DNA of 51,605 nt from an uncultured Mycoplasmatota bacterium (GTDB lineage: Bacteria > Bacillota_I > Bacilli_A > RF39 > UBA660): contig CAMMBX010000001.1 of assembly GCA_946494345.1 (NCBI GenBank), forward strand, positions 1 through 51,605. Reading direction: 5' to 3'. The position numbers were made by a program, and so were the translations under genes. A model generated the notes under the pieces. The model was given only the letters and a program-made list of their open reading frames with translations. It did not search any database and was not told the origin of the DNA. This document shows positions 39,830 through 48,564 of the stretch, piece by piece. How positions within the stretch are numbered: the first letter of the stretch is position 1; the number at the start of each line of letters is the position of its first letter.

Positions 39830-41212
39830 ATGAAGTTATATAATACTCTTACAAGAAGTGTAGAAGAGTTTGTACCAATAGATAAGAATGAAGTTAAGAT
39901 GTATACTTGTGGTCCTACTGTTTATCACTATGCTCATATTGGTAATTTAAGGACTTATATAATGGAAGATATATTAGAGAAGACTTTAAATATGTTAGGT
40001 TATAAAGTTAAGCGTTGTATGAATATTACTGATGTTGGACATTTGTCAAGTGATTCTGATAGTGGCGAAGATAAAATGCTTAAAAGTGCTAAGAGAGAAC
40101 ATAAATCAGTATTAGATATCGCTAAGTTTTACACTGATGAGTTTAAAAAAGATACTGAGAAACTTAATATTAAGTGGCCTAGTATTGTAAGCCCTGCTAC
40201 TAGTAATATAGATTCTTATATAAAGATGATAGAGAAGTTACTTGATGAAGGTTATGCTTATAAAGCAGGTGGTAATGTTTATTTTGATACTTCTAAACTT
40301 AGTGACTATTATATTCTAACTAATCATAAAGTGGATGATATGGTTGTTGGGGTTCGTGAAGGAGTAGAGTTTGATAGTAATAAGAAAAATCAAGCGGACT
40401 TTGTTTTGTGGTTTACTAAGTCTAAGTTTGATTCACAAGAGTTAAAATGGGATAGTCCTTTTGGAGTAGGTTATCCTGGTTGGCATATAGAGTGTTCTTG
40501 TATTGCTATTAAAAATCTTGGAGAACGTCTTGATATTCACTGTGGAGGAGTTGATAATATCTTTCCTCATCATACTAATGAAATTGCCCAGAGTGAAGCT
40601 TATTTAGGCCATAAATGGTGTAATTATTGGGTACATGGAGAACACTTAAATGATAAAAGTGGTAAGATGAGTAAATCTAAAGGACATATACTTACGGTTA
40701 GTACTTTAGAAGAAAAGGGATTTAATCCTTTAAGTTATCGTTATATGTGTTTAGAGTCTCATTATCGTAAACCATTACTTTTTACTTATGAAGCTTTAGG
40801 ACAAGCTGAGAATGCTTATAAGAAACTTAAGAATAGAGTATCTTTACTTAAAGATGAAGGAGAAATTGATGAGACGATAGTTAAAACATATTTAGATAAG
40901 TTTAAAGAAGCTTTATCTGATGATATGAATACAGCGATGGCTTTAACAATTCTTTATGAAGTGTTAAAGCTTGATACTAGTGATAAAACTAAGAAACATT
41001 TAGTTATGGAATTTGATAAAGTTTTAAGTTTAGATTTGTTAAAAGATGATATAATAGATATTGATGATGAGATAAAAAGTTTAATAGAAAAGAGAAATAT
41101 TGCTAAGCAAAATAAAGATTATGCTGAAGCGGATAGAATTCGTGATTATTTAGAAAGTAAAGGTATTAGATTAATAGATGGTAGAGATGGTATTACTATA
41201 GAGAAAATATAG
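39830..41212 (+). CDS. cysS: Cysteinyl-tRNA synthetase
   Basis: This class I synthetase charges tRNA-Cys. The 460-residue protein has MYTCGPTVYHYAHIGNLRTY (zinc ligand Cys27 and HIGH motif), GWHIECSCIAI and FPHHTNEIAQSEA (zinc site), and KMSKSKGH. The C-terminal helical domain reads RNIAKQNKDYAEADRIRDYL. GAGGTGA is 5 nt before the ATG. The order cysS-yugP-mrnC-rlmB-sigH-like matches Bacillus cysS-mrnC-rlmB-yacP-sigH except for the metallopeptidase insertion and loss of yacP. Confidence 0.98.
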   Translation: MKLYNTLTRSVEEFVPIDKNEVKMYTCGPTVYHYAHIGNLRTYIMEDILEKTLNMLGYKVKRCMNITDVGHLSSDSDSGEDKMLKSAKREHKSVLDIAKFYTDEFKKDTEKLNIKWPSIVSPATSNIDSYIKMIEKLLDEGYAYKAGGNVYFDTSKLSDYYILTNHKVDDMVVGVREGVEFDSNKKNQADFVLWFTKSKFDSQELKWDSPFGVGYPGWHIECSCIAIKNLGERLDIHCGGVDNIFPHHTNEIAQSEAYLGHKWCNYWVHGEHLNDKSGKMSKSKGHILTVSTLEEKGFNPLSYRYMCLESHYRKPLLFTYEALGQAENAYKKLKNRVSLLKDEGEIDETIVKTYLDKFKEALSDDMNTAMALTILYEVLKLDTSDKTKKHLVMEFDKVLSLDLLKDDIIDIDDEIKSLIEKRNIAKQNKDYAEADRIRDYLESKGIRLIDGRDGITIEKI

Positions 41213-41222
41213 GAGGTTTTAA

Positions 41223-41912
41223 ATGTTTTATTATATGTATTTTGGTTATGGACTTGTTATAATTGCTTTTCTTGTAACTCTTGTTGCAGATATCTATTTA
41301 AGAACAAGATATAGTAAATATAAGAAAGTTAAAGTTAAAAGCGGTATGACAGGGGCAGAAGTTGCTAGGGAAATATTAAAAAGTAATGGACTTGATAATG
41401 TTTATGTTGTAGAGACAAGAGGATATTTAACTGACCATTATGATCCTAGGGCGAAAGTAGTTAGACTTTCAACTGATATTTACAATGGAGACTCTATTGC
41501 TAGTGTTAGTGTGGCTGCTCATGAATGTGGACATGCTGTTCAAGATAAAGAGGGATATTTCTTTTTGAAATTTAGATCTTTCTTAGTTCCTATTGTTAAT
41601 TTTAGTACTAAGTTTGGTTATTTAGCAGTTTTAATTGGTCTTATCTTTGGGGCGATGAACCTTGCATGGGTTGGTATATTCTTGTTAGTAGCAATACTTT
41701 TATTTCAACTTATTACATTACCAGTTGAATTTAATGCTTCAAAGCGTGGTAAAATGTTTCTTAGTAAATTGAAAATAGTTGATAATAGTGAAAGAAGTAT
41801 GGCTAGTTCTATGTTAAACTCAGCAGCGATGACTTATGTCGCTTCACTTATTTCAACATTACTAGATTTACTTAGACTTGTATTAATAGTTATGGGAAAT
41901 GATAGAGATTAG
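41223..41912 (+). CDS. yugP: YugP-type membrane zinc metallopeptidase
   Basis: The 229-residue protein has an N-terminal helix (4-24), a metallopeptidase motif HECGH at 100-104 in SVAAHECGHAVQDKEGYFFL, then hydrophobic helices near 120-155 and 200-225. RSFLVPIVNFSTKFGYLAVL and PVEFNASKRGK are family features. YugP (PF04298) is a predicted integral-membrane zinc protease of unknown substrate. The start has AGGAGG 6 nt upstream, 10 nt after cysS, so it belongs to the cysS transcript and ends at a terminator. Confidence 0.9.
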   Translation: MFYYMYFGYGLVIIAFLVTLVADIYLRTRYSKYKKVKVKSGMTGAEVAREILKSNGLDNVYVVETRGYLTDHYDPRAKVVRLSTDIYNGDSIASVSVAAHECGHAVQDKEGYFFLKFRSFLVPIVNFSTKFGYLAVLIGLIFGAMNLAWVGIFLLVAILLFQLITLPVEFNASKRGKMFLSKLKIVDNSERSMASSMLNSAAMTYVASLISTLLDLLRLVLIVMGNDRD

Positions 41913-41929
41913 ACTTTATAGTCTTTTTT
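41911..41929 (+). terminator. Intrinsic terminator after yugP
   Basis: AGACT (41911-41915) pairs with AGTCT (41920-41924) around TTAT, followed by TTTTT. The stem is short, so partial read-through to mrnC is likely. Confidence 0.65.
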
Positions 41930-41945
41930 CTTTAGGAGTGTGTTT

Positions 41946-42326
41946 ATGGATATTAGATGTGTTAATTCTTTGGTACTTGCTTATCTTGGCGATGCAGTGT
42001 ATGAAGAATATATTAGAATGTATTTAGTTGAGAAAAAAATAAATAAAGTTAATGACTTGCAAAGAGAATCTATTAATTACGTTAGTGCGAAAAGACAGGC
42101 TTATTTCTTAGACAAGATGCTTGATGCTGCTTTTTTTAATGAAGATGAGATTAATGTTATAAGGCGAGCTAGAAATGCTAAGAGTCATCCTAATCCTAAA
42201 GGATGTAGTGTGATAGAATATAAAAAGGCAACGGCTCTTGAGGCTTTAATTGGATATTTAAAACTTGGGGGTAGAAAAACTAGAATTGATGAAGTTATGA
42301 ATTATATAGTGGAGGAATTATGTTAG
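41946..42326 (+). CDS. mrnC: Mini-ribonuclease III
   Basis: MrnC matures 23S rRNA. It is the RNase III catalytic domain without a double-stranded-RNA-binding domain. The 126-residue protein has LVLAYLGDAVYEEYIRMYL (catalytic Asp in the GDAVYE signature), ESINYVSAKRQAYFLDKML, RRARNAKSHPNPKGCSVIEY and KATALEALIGYLKLGG. ATG 41946 is chosen because AGGAG is 7 nt upstream. It overlaps rlmB by 7 nt. Confidence 0.95.
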   Translation: MDIRCVNSLVLAYLGDAVYEEYIRMYLVEKKINKVNDLQRESINYVSAKRQAYFLDKMLDAAFFNEDEINVIRRARNAKSHPNPKGCSVIEYKKATALEALIGYLKLGGRKTRIDEVMNYIVEELC

Positions 42327-43024
42327 TATATGGGAGAAATGTAGCGGAAAGAATATTTAGAGATGAAAAACTTTTGAAAAAAGTTAGAAAACTTAAAATC
42401 GAAGAGAAATATTATTTAAAAATTAAAAATATGCTAGGTGAATTTCCAAGAAGTAAGATAAAATTGGCTCGAAAATCGGAAATTGATAATTTGACCAAAG
42501 ATAATCATCAAGGTATAATCATCGATATGGAGGACTACCAGTATACTCCTTTAAATAAAATACTAGAAAAAGAATATGATAAAGTACTTATTTTAGATCA
42601 TATTCTTGATCCTCATAACTTTGGGGCCATTATTAGAACGGCAGTGGCTGCAGGTTTTAATGCTATTATTATTCCTAATGATAGGCAAGTACTTGTTAAT
42701 TCTACTGTTGTTAAGACTAGTGTGGGGGCAGTATTTGATATTGATATAGTCTTGGTAACTAATCTTAATAATACTATTAAAACCCTTAAAGATAATGGTT
42801 TCTGGATATATGGTACAATTATGAATGGAGAAGATTATACTAGTATTGATTACAATGGTAAAGTTTGTCTTGTTATCGGTAATGAAGAGAAAGGTATTAG
42901 TAAATTAGTTAAAGAGTCTTGTGACTTTTTAATTACTATTCCTATTAGTCCTAAGATAGATAGTTTAAATGCCTCAGTTGCAGCAGGTATATTGATATAT
43001 GAGGTAGTCCGAAATAGAAAGTAG
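42320..43024 (+). CDS. rlmB: 23S rRNA guanosine-2'-O-methyltransferase (TrmH/SpoU family)
   Basis: RlmB-type SPOUT enzymes methylate the 2'-O of a guanosine in 23S rRNA. The 234-residue protein has the substrate-binding N-domain (VYGRNVAERIFRDEKLLKKV) and the knotted catalytic domain with LDHILDPHNFGAIIRTA, LVIGNEEKGISKLV and IPISPKIDSLNASVAAGIL, the three SpoU motifs. GGAGGAATT precedes the ATG inside mrnC, so translation is coupled. Exact rRNA position is assigned from synteny. Confidence 0.92.
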   Translation: MLVYGRNVAERIFRDEKLLKKVRKLKIEEKYYLKIKNMLGEFPRSKIKLARKSEIDNLTKDNHQGIIIDMEDYQYTPLNKILEKEYDKVLILDHILDPHNFGAIIRTAVAAGFNAIIIPNDRQVLVNSTVVKTSVGAVFDIDIVLVTNLNNTIKTLKDNGFWIYGTIMNGEDYTSIDYNGKVCLVIGNEEKGISKLVKESCDFLITIPISPKIDSLNASVAAGILIYEVVRNRK

Positions 43025-43029
43025 GATTT

Positions 43030-43608
43030 ATGAAATATAATGATTATGAACTTTTAGATTTAATTTATGAAAATGATGAGATAGCATACAATATTATGTT
43101 AAAAAAATATAAACCTGTTATTTATAATAAAGCATTAGAATATTATACTTATTTAAAAGATAATGGTTATAAAGGCTTTACTTTTGATGACTTTTTACAA
43201 GAGGGTATTGTTACTTTTGATCATGCTGTTAAAAGTTATGATTCTAATAGAGGAAGCTTGTTTTACTCTTTTCTTTTGGTCTGTTTAAATTCAAACTTTA
43301 ATTTAATGTTAAGAACTTTATTTTCTATAAAGAATAGACCTTTGTTAAAATATCAAGAGTTAGAGTTTGAAGTTAAAGATTCTAATGGGATAGATCCTTA
43401 TTGTCATATAAATAATATAGACATGCACAATAAAATAAATGAGTATTTATATAGTGTTAGTTTGTTGGACTCTGCTATTATAGAACTTAGGTTAAATAAT
43501 TTTAAATATAAAGAAATTATGAAGCTATTAGATGTAAGTTCTTCTCATATTAGTAGAGTTGTAAAAAAATTTAAGGACAATTTTTTAGAAATGTATGAAG
43601 GTATTTAG
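43030..43608 (+). CDS. SigH-like sigma-70 family factor
   Basis: The 192-residue protein has sigma region 2 (FTFDDFLQEGIVTFDHAVKS, then RGSLFYSFLLVCLNSN) and a C-terminal helix-turn-helix resembling region 4 (FKYKEIMKLLDVSSSHISRV). It lies where sigH (spo0H) occurs, after rlmB, and is close to SigH in length (218), but it is divergent; the central part is much altered. In Bacillus SigH drives early sporulation and competence. The orthology is inferred mainly from position. The start has TAGGA 7 nt upstream and is 6 nt after rlmB. Confidence 0.75.
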   Translation: MKYNDYELLDLIYENDEIAYNIMLKKYKPVIYNKALEYYTYLKDNGYKGFTFDDFLQEGIVTFDHAVKSYDSNRGSLFYSFLLVCLNSNFNLMLRTLFSIKNRPLLKYQELEFEVKDSNGIDPYCHINNIDMHNKINEYLYSVSLLDSAIIELRLNNFKYKEIMKLLDVSSSHISRVVKKFKDNFLEMYEGI

Positions 43609-43681
43609 TTTATAAGCTTGTAAATAAATTTAAAATGCTATAAAATTATAGTAGAGATACTAGAAAAGACGGTGATTTTCT

Positions 43682-44374
43682 ATGGGAAAGATATTTAGAA
43701 TGCCTTTTGAAAAGACATTAGATGAGTATACTAAGTCTTATCATAGTAGTGATGAGTATACACGTCTTTTTTATGTAATGGATTCTACAATGAAGTATAT
43801 TCATCTTAAAGGGTATTATATTATTAATTTTAATCCTAAAAATATAGTAGTAGGTATTACTAATAATAATGAAGATTTTGTTAATTTTAATAGTTTAGAT
43901 GTAATGGATGATGATATATCTAATAAAATTAATAATAATATATATAACTTAGCTTTTTTAGAGATAGGTCTTTTATCAGAAACGTTAGAGTACTTAAGGC
44001 CTGACTTTTTAAAGCAGAACTTTTCACAATTTAAGATATTTATACCAGAGAACTTAGTTAATTATTATCAGATGATAGTAGTTAATGGAGGACATACTTA
44101 TTTGTGTGATTATTTAGAAATTAAAAATAAACAAGAGATTACTAAACTTAATAAGGCTCTTGAAGAAGAAGGAGGGGCTAGCAAGGGTAGAAGTTATATT
44201 AAGAGTACTGGTCATTATGGTAATGATGATGATAATATTATTCCTATGAGGTTACCTAATGAAGATAATAAAGATAATATAGCAGCTTTTGTTACTAATT
44301 ATGCTTTAGCTTTTGTAGTGCTTGCTAGTAGTTTATTAATACCTATTATTGCTTTCTTATTAGGTTCTAAATAA
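43682..44374 (+). CDS. Tail-anchored protein with pseudokinase-like region
   Basis: I do not recognise a family. The 230-residue protein is cytoplasmic with one hydrophobic helix near the C-terminus (about 205-227, ending IIAFLLGSK). Residues 36-56 (STMKYIHLKGYYIINFNPKN then IVV) look like the catalytic loop of a kinase, with Asn49 where the catalytic Asp would be and Asn54 kept; VNFNS follows where DFG would be. The region before the helix is charged and low-complexity (GNDDDNIIPMRLPNEDNKDN). It lies after the SigH-like gene and ends at a terminator. Confidence 0.5.
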   Translation: MGKIFRMPFEKTLDEYTKSYHSSDEYTRLFYVMDSTMKYIHLKGYYIINFNPKNIVVGITNNNEDFVNFNSLDVMDDDISNKINNNIYNLAFLEIGLLSETLEYLRPDFLKQNFSQFKIFIPENLVNYYQMIVVNGGHTYLCDYLEIKNKQEITKLNKALEEEGGASKGRSYIKSTGHYGNDDDNIIPMRLPNEDNKDNIAAFVTNYALAFVVLASSLLIPIIAFLLGSK

Positions 44375-44375
44375 T

Positions 44376-44412
44376 AGTATAGATTGAATAAAGGTCTATA
44401 CTTTTATTATTC
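44376..44412 (+). terminator. Intrinsic terminator before uvrA
   Basis: AGTATAGA (44376-44383) pairs with TCTATACT (44395-44402), followed by TTTATTATT. Confidence 0.8.
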
Positions 44413-44432
44413 ACTTATTATAGAAAATTTGT

Positions 44433-44461
44433 TTGACTAATTAGTATACTTATGGTATATT
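44433..44461 (+). promoter_or_regulatory. Promoter of uvrA
   Basis: TTGACT (44433-44438), 17 bp, TATATT (44456-44461). No Firmicutes LexA box (GAAC-N4-GTTC type) was seen nearby. Confidence 0.65.
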
Positions 44462-44524
44462 TTGGTAGTAGAAAAAAGTATTATTTTGTATTATAATATA
44501 TAACGTTTTAAGGAAGTGGTATTT

Positions 44525-47332
44525 GTGGATAAAATAATAGTTAAAGGTGCTAGAGAGAATAATTTAAAGAATGTTTCAATAGAATTACCTAAGAATAAAT
44601 TAATTGTAATGACTGGTGTTAGTGGTAGTGGTAAATCTTCTCTTGCTTTTGATACGATATATGCTGAAGGACAAAGAAGATATGTAGAGAGTTTATCTGC
44701 TTATGCTAGACAGTTTTTAGGGGGAACAGAAAAGCCTGATGTTGACTCTATAGAGGGACTTAGCCCTGCAATTAGTATAGACCAGAAAACGACTAGTAAG
44801 AATCCTCGTAGTACTGTTGGTACGGTTACAGAAATATATGATTATTTACGTCTTTTATTTGCAAGAGTAGGGGTTCCATATTGTCCTAATCATAATATTC
44901 CAATAACTAGTCAAAGTATTGAAGAGATGACTAATAAAATATTAGAACATGATATGGGAACTAAACTAGTTATTATGGCTCCTGTTGTTCATGGAGAGAA
45001 AGGTACTCATAAAGATTTACTTGATGATTTAAGAAAACAGGGATTTGTTAGGGTTAGAGTAAATGGAGAGATGCATGATTTAACTGAGGAGATTAATTTA
45101 GAGAAAAATAAGAAGTCTAATATTGAAGTAATTGTTGATAGAATCGTTTTGAAAGATGATATTAGAAGTAGATTATTTGAGTCTTTAGAGGTTGCGACTA
45201 AGCTTAGTAAAGGTAAAGTAGTAGTAGATTTTCTTGGCGATAAGGAAGTAGTTTATTCAGAAGATTTTGCATGTCCATATTGCGATTTTTCACTACCTGA
45301 ACTTGAGCCACGTCTATTTAGTTTTAATGCACCATATGGAGCATGTCCTGAATGTAAAGGACTTGGTATTAAGTTAAAAATAGACCCTGATTTAGTTATT
45401 CCTGATAAGAGTAAATCATTAAAAGATGGAGCGATTGTTACTCTTGGTGATGATACTGATAATATTTATTATAAAAGACTTGAGTGTATGTGTAAGCATT
45501 ATAAGATTAGTACTAGTAAACCTTTTAAGAAGTTAACAGAAAGAGAGAAGGACTTAATCCTTTATGGAAGTGATGAGTTAATTCATTTTAACTATAAATC
45601 TAAAAGTGGTAATGTTACTAATCAGACTGATTACTATGAAGGTATTATCAATAATCTAGAGCGTCGTTATATGGAAACATCAAGTAGTTGGATTAGAGAA
45701 TGGTTAGAGAAGTTTATGATTGAACAGACTTGTGAAGTTTGTGGTGGGGCTCGTTTAGCTGATAATGTGCTTTCTGTTAAAGTAGGTAAGAAAAATATTT
45801 ATGAAGTAACATGTATGAGTGTTAAAGAGCTTATTACTTTCTTTGATAAATTAAAACTTAGTGAAGAGAAGATGCAGATAGCTGACCTTATTCTTAAAGA
45901 GATTAAATCACGTTTATCTTTCTTAAAAAATGTAGGACTTGAATATTTAACTCTTGCAAGAAGTGCGGGAACATTAAGTGGTGGAGAAGCACAACGTATT
46001 AGACTAGCAACACAAATAGGTTCTCGTTTAACAGGAGTACTTTATGTTCTTGATGAACCTAGTATAGGACTTCATCAAAGAGATAATGATAGACTTATTA
46101 ATTCTTTACTTGAAATGAGAGATTTAGGTAATACTTTAATAGTTGTAGAACATGATACTGATACAATGCTTGCTGCTGATTACCTTGTTGATGTTGGTCC
46201 TGAAGCAGGAGATAGGGGTGGAAAGATTGTGGCAGCAGGTACACCTGATGAAGTAATGAAGTGTGATGAGAGTATTACAGGACGTTATTTAAGTGGAAAA
46301 GAAAGTATTCTTGTACCTAAAACAAGAAGAAAAGGTACTGGTAAGTTTATAACTATTAAAGGTGCTAAGGAGAATAATTTAAAAAATATAGATGTTAAAA
46401 TTCCGCTTGGAACATTCACCCTAGTAACTGGTGTTAGTGGTAGTGGTAAGAGTAGTTTAATTAATGAGATACTTGTTAAAGCGGCTTCTAGTACTTTATA
46501 TAAATCTAAAGTTAAGCCTGGTAAACATGATAAAATATTAGGACTTAATAATATTGATAAACTTGTTGATATATCACAGTCACCTATTGGAAGAACTCCT
46601 AGAAGTAACCCTGCAACATATACAGGGGTATTTGATGATATTAGAGAGCTTTTTACTAATACTAAAGAAGCGAAGATGTATGGCTTTGAGAAAAATAGAT
46701 TTTCCTTTAATGTAAAAGGTGGTAGATGTGAAGCTTGTAGAGGAGATGGAGTTAAGAAAATAGAGATGCATTTCTTGCCAGATGTTTATGTTCCTTGTGA
46801 AGTTTGTCATGGTACAAGGTATAATAGAGAGACTTTAAACATTTACTATAAAGAGAAGAACATTGCAGATGTCTTAGATATGCGAGTTAGTGAGGCTTTA
46901 GAGTTCTTTAGTAATGTTCCTAAAATAAAAAATAAACTTCAAGTACTTGAAGATGTAGGACTAGGATACATTAAATTAGGACAAAGTGCCCCAACGTTAA
47001 GTGGAGGGGAAGCAGAGAGAGTTAAACTTGCTAAAGAGTTACAGAAAAAGCCAACTGGAAAAACCTTATACGTTTTAGATGAACCAACAACAGGATTACA
47101 TTCTGCAGATATTAAGAAGCTACTTGCAATTTTACAGAAAATAGTTGATAATAAAGATACAGTGCTTGTTATTGAACACAATTTAGATGTTATTAAATGC
47201 GCTGATTATATTATTGATTTAGGTCCAGAAGGAGGAGATGGTGGAGGTAGTGTAGTTGCTACTGGTACACCAGAAGATATTAGTAAAGTTAAAGAATCTT
47301 ATACAGGACAATTCTTAAAGAAAATGTTATAA
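44525..47332 (+). CDS. uvrA: Excinuclease ABC subunit UvrA
   Basis: UvrA is the damage-recognition ATPase of nucleotide excision repair. The 935-residue protein has two ABC modules: Walker A GVSGSGKS at 31-38 and again near the middle of the second half, signature sequences LSGGEAQRIRLATQIGS and LSGGEAERVKLAKEL, and Walker B VLDEPSIGLHQRD and VLDEPTTGLHSAD. Zinc motifs are CPYCDF, CPECKG, CEVCGGARL, CEACRGDG and CEVCHGTR. GTG 44525 is used because AGGAAGTGG is 6 nt upstream. uvrB is not adjacent. Confidence 0.98.
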   Translation: MDKIIVKGARENNLKNVSIELPKNKLIVMTGVSGSGKSSLAFDTIYAEGQRRYVESLSAYARQFLGGTEKPDVDSIEGLSPAISIDQKTTSKNPRSTVGTVTEIYDYLRLLFARVGVPYCPNHNIPITSQSIEEMTNKILEHDMGTKLVIMAPVVHGEKGTHKDLLDDLRKQGFVRVRVNGEMHDLTEEINLEKNKKSNIEVIVDRIVLKDDIRSRLFESLEVATKLSKGKVVVDFLGDKEVVYSEDFACPYCDFSLPELEPRLFSFNAPYGACPECKGLGIKLKIDPDLVIPDKSKSLKDGAIVTLGDDTDNIYYKRLECMCKHYKISTSKPFKKLTEREKDLILYGSDELIHFNYKSKSGNVTNQTDYYEGIINNLERRYMETSSSWIREWLEKFMIEQTCEVCGGARLADNVLSVKVGKKNIYEVTCMSVKELITFFDKLKLSEEKMQIADLILKEIKSRLSFLKNVGLEYLTLARSAGTLSGGEAQRIRLATQIGSRLTGVLYVLDEPSIGLHQRDNDRLINSLLEMRDLGNTLIVVEHDTDTMLAADYLVDVGPEAGDRGGKIVAAGTPDEVMKCDESITGRYLSGKESILVPKTRRKGTGKFITIKGAKENNLKNIDVKIPLGTFTLVTGVSGSGKSSLINEILVKAASSTLYKSKVKPGKHDKILGLNNIDKLVDISQSPIGRTPRSNPATYTGVFDDIRELFTNTKEAKMYGFEKNRFSFNVKGGRCEACRGDGVKKIEMHFLPDVYVPCEVCHGTRYNRETLNIYYKEKNIADVLDMRVSEALEFFSNVPKIKNKLQVLEDVGLGYIKLGQSAPTLSGGEAERVKLAKELQKKPTGKTLYVLDEPTTGLHSADIKKLLAILQKIVDNKDTVLVIEHNLDVIKCADYIIDLGPEGGDGGGSVVATGTPEDISKVKESYTGQFLKKML

Positions 47333-47348
47333 AATATAGGAGGAGACT

Positions 47349-47777
47349 ATGAAAATAATTGTAGCGACAAAAGAAAAAATCAGATTAAATAGATTTTTAG
47401 AATGGCTTTTGTATTTTGCTAGTTATTCTTTAGTCTTCTTTTTAGTGTCTAAAATTTTTAAATCATTTTATATAGATCCTGCTCATCCTCTTCTTTTTTC
47501 AATACTTGCTTCTTTTATAATTTATGTGCTTAATAAAACTGTTAAACCAATTCTTGTTAGATTAACTATACCAGTAACAGCTTTAACACTTGGTCTTTTT
47601 TATCCTTTTATTAATCTATTTATTTTAAAATTAACTGACTGGATACTTGGTAAATATTTTAATCTTTTGGATATATGGGTTGCTCTTGCTATATCAATAT
47701 TAATTTCTGTAGCTAATATTTTAATAGAAGAGTTTGTAATTAAACCACTTATAAGAAGGGTTAAGAATCATGGATAG
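47349..47777 (+). CDS. yvlD: YvlD/phage-holin-IV-like membrane protein
   Basis: The 142-residue protein has four hydrophobic helices (about 16-36, 48-66, 78-95, 108-126). The segment NKTVKPILVRLTIPVTALTL then GLFYPFINLFIL is the signature of the mycobacterial-type four-helix family of YvlD and phage-holin-IV-like proteins. Function is unknown; in Bacillus the yvl genes affect envelope homeostasis. It overlaps lgt by 8 nt; yvlD lies next to lgt in Bacillus too, with hprK missing here. AGGAGGAG precedes the ATG. Confidence 0.85.
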   Translation: MKIIVATKEKIRLNRFLEWLLYFASYSLVFFLVSKIFKSFYIDPAHPLLFSILASFIIYVLNKTVKPILVRLTIPVTALTLGLFYPFINLFILKLTDWILGKYFNLLDIWVALAISILISVANILIEEFVIKPLIRRVKNHG

Positions 47778-48564
47778 GGTACTTTTAGACTTAGGGTTTA
47801 TTAAAATTTATTATTACTCTATCTTTATTTTTTTAGGTGTGATTGTAGGAGGAATTTGTGTTTTTCTAGAACTTAGAAAAAATAAAGTAAATAAAGATGA
47901 TATTATCGATATGGTCTTTTATACAATTATTTTTGCTTTTATAGGGGCAAGGGTTTATTATGTGTTGTTTAATTTATCATATTACTTGTCTAATCCTATA
48001 GAGATACTCTATATATGGCATGGTGGTCTTGCTATTCATGGAGGGATACTCGGTGGACTTTTATATCTTTGGTATTATAGTAGGAAACATAAATTAAATC
48101 TTTTAAAACTTTTGGATATACTAGTAGTAGGTCTTATTATAGGACAAGCGATAGGTAGATGGGGTAACTTCTTTAATAGTGAAGCTTATGGATATGTTAC
48201 ATCATATGGTTATTTAAAGAGCTTATATATACCAGAATTTATTATTAGAGGTATGTATATTAATGGTGATTATTATATGCCAACATTCTTCTTTGAGTCA
48301 TGTTGGAATGTAATTGGCTTTATAATTCTTTTAGTAATTAGAAAGTTTTATAAGAACTTAAAGACAGGACAGTTGATGGGATTTTATATGATGTGGTATT
48401 CATTCATTAGATTTATAATAGAAGGGATGAGACTAGATAGTTTAATGTTAGGACCTATTAGAGTGGCTCAACTTGTATCGGTTGTCTTGTTTATCGTAGG
48501 AGTTTACTTTGTCTTTATTAGAAGAAATAAGAAGTTATATAGAGAGGATGTGCTTTATGAATAA
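47770..48564 (+). CDS. lgt: Prolipoprotein diacylglyceryl transferase
   Basis: Lgt attaches diacylglycerol to the lipobox cysteine of prolipoproteins in the membrane. The 264-residue protein has about seven helices, the IHGGILGG-type motif in WHGGLAIHGGILGGLLYLWY, and the signature GRWGNFFNSEAYG. The C-terminus contains FIRFIIEGMRLDSL with conserved Arg and Glu. It overlaps yvlD upstream by 8 nt and trxB downstream by 8 nt. Confidence 0.97.
   Translation: MDRVLLDLGFIKIYYYSIFIFLGVIVGGICVFLELRKNKVNKDDIIDMVFYTIIFAFIGARVYYVLFNLSYYLSNPIEILYIWHGGLAIHGGILGGLLYLWYYSRKHKLNLLKLLDILVVGLIIGQAIGRWGNFFNSEAYGYVTSYGYLKSLYIPEFIIRGMYINGDYYMPTFFFESCWNVIGFIILLVIRKFYKNLKTGQLMGFYMMWYSFIRFIIEGMRLDSLMLGPIRVAQLVSVVLFIVGVYFVFIRRNKKLYREDVLYE

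Noticed and set aside
44403..44525. LexA-controlled SOS box before uvrA
   Set aside because: No GAAC-N4-GTTC-type sequence found.
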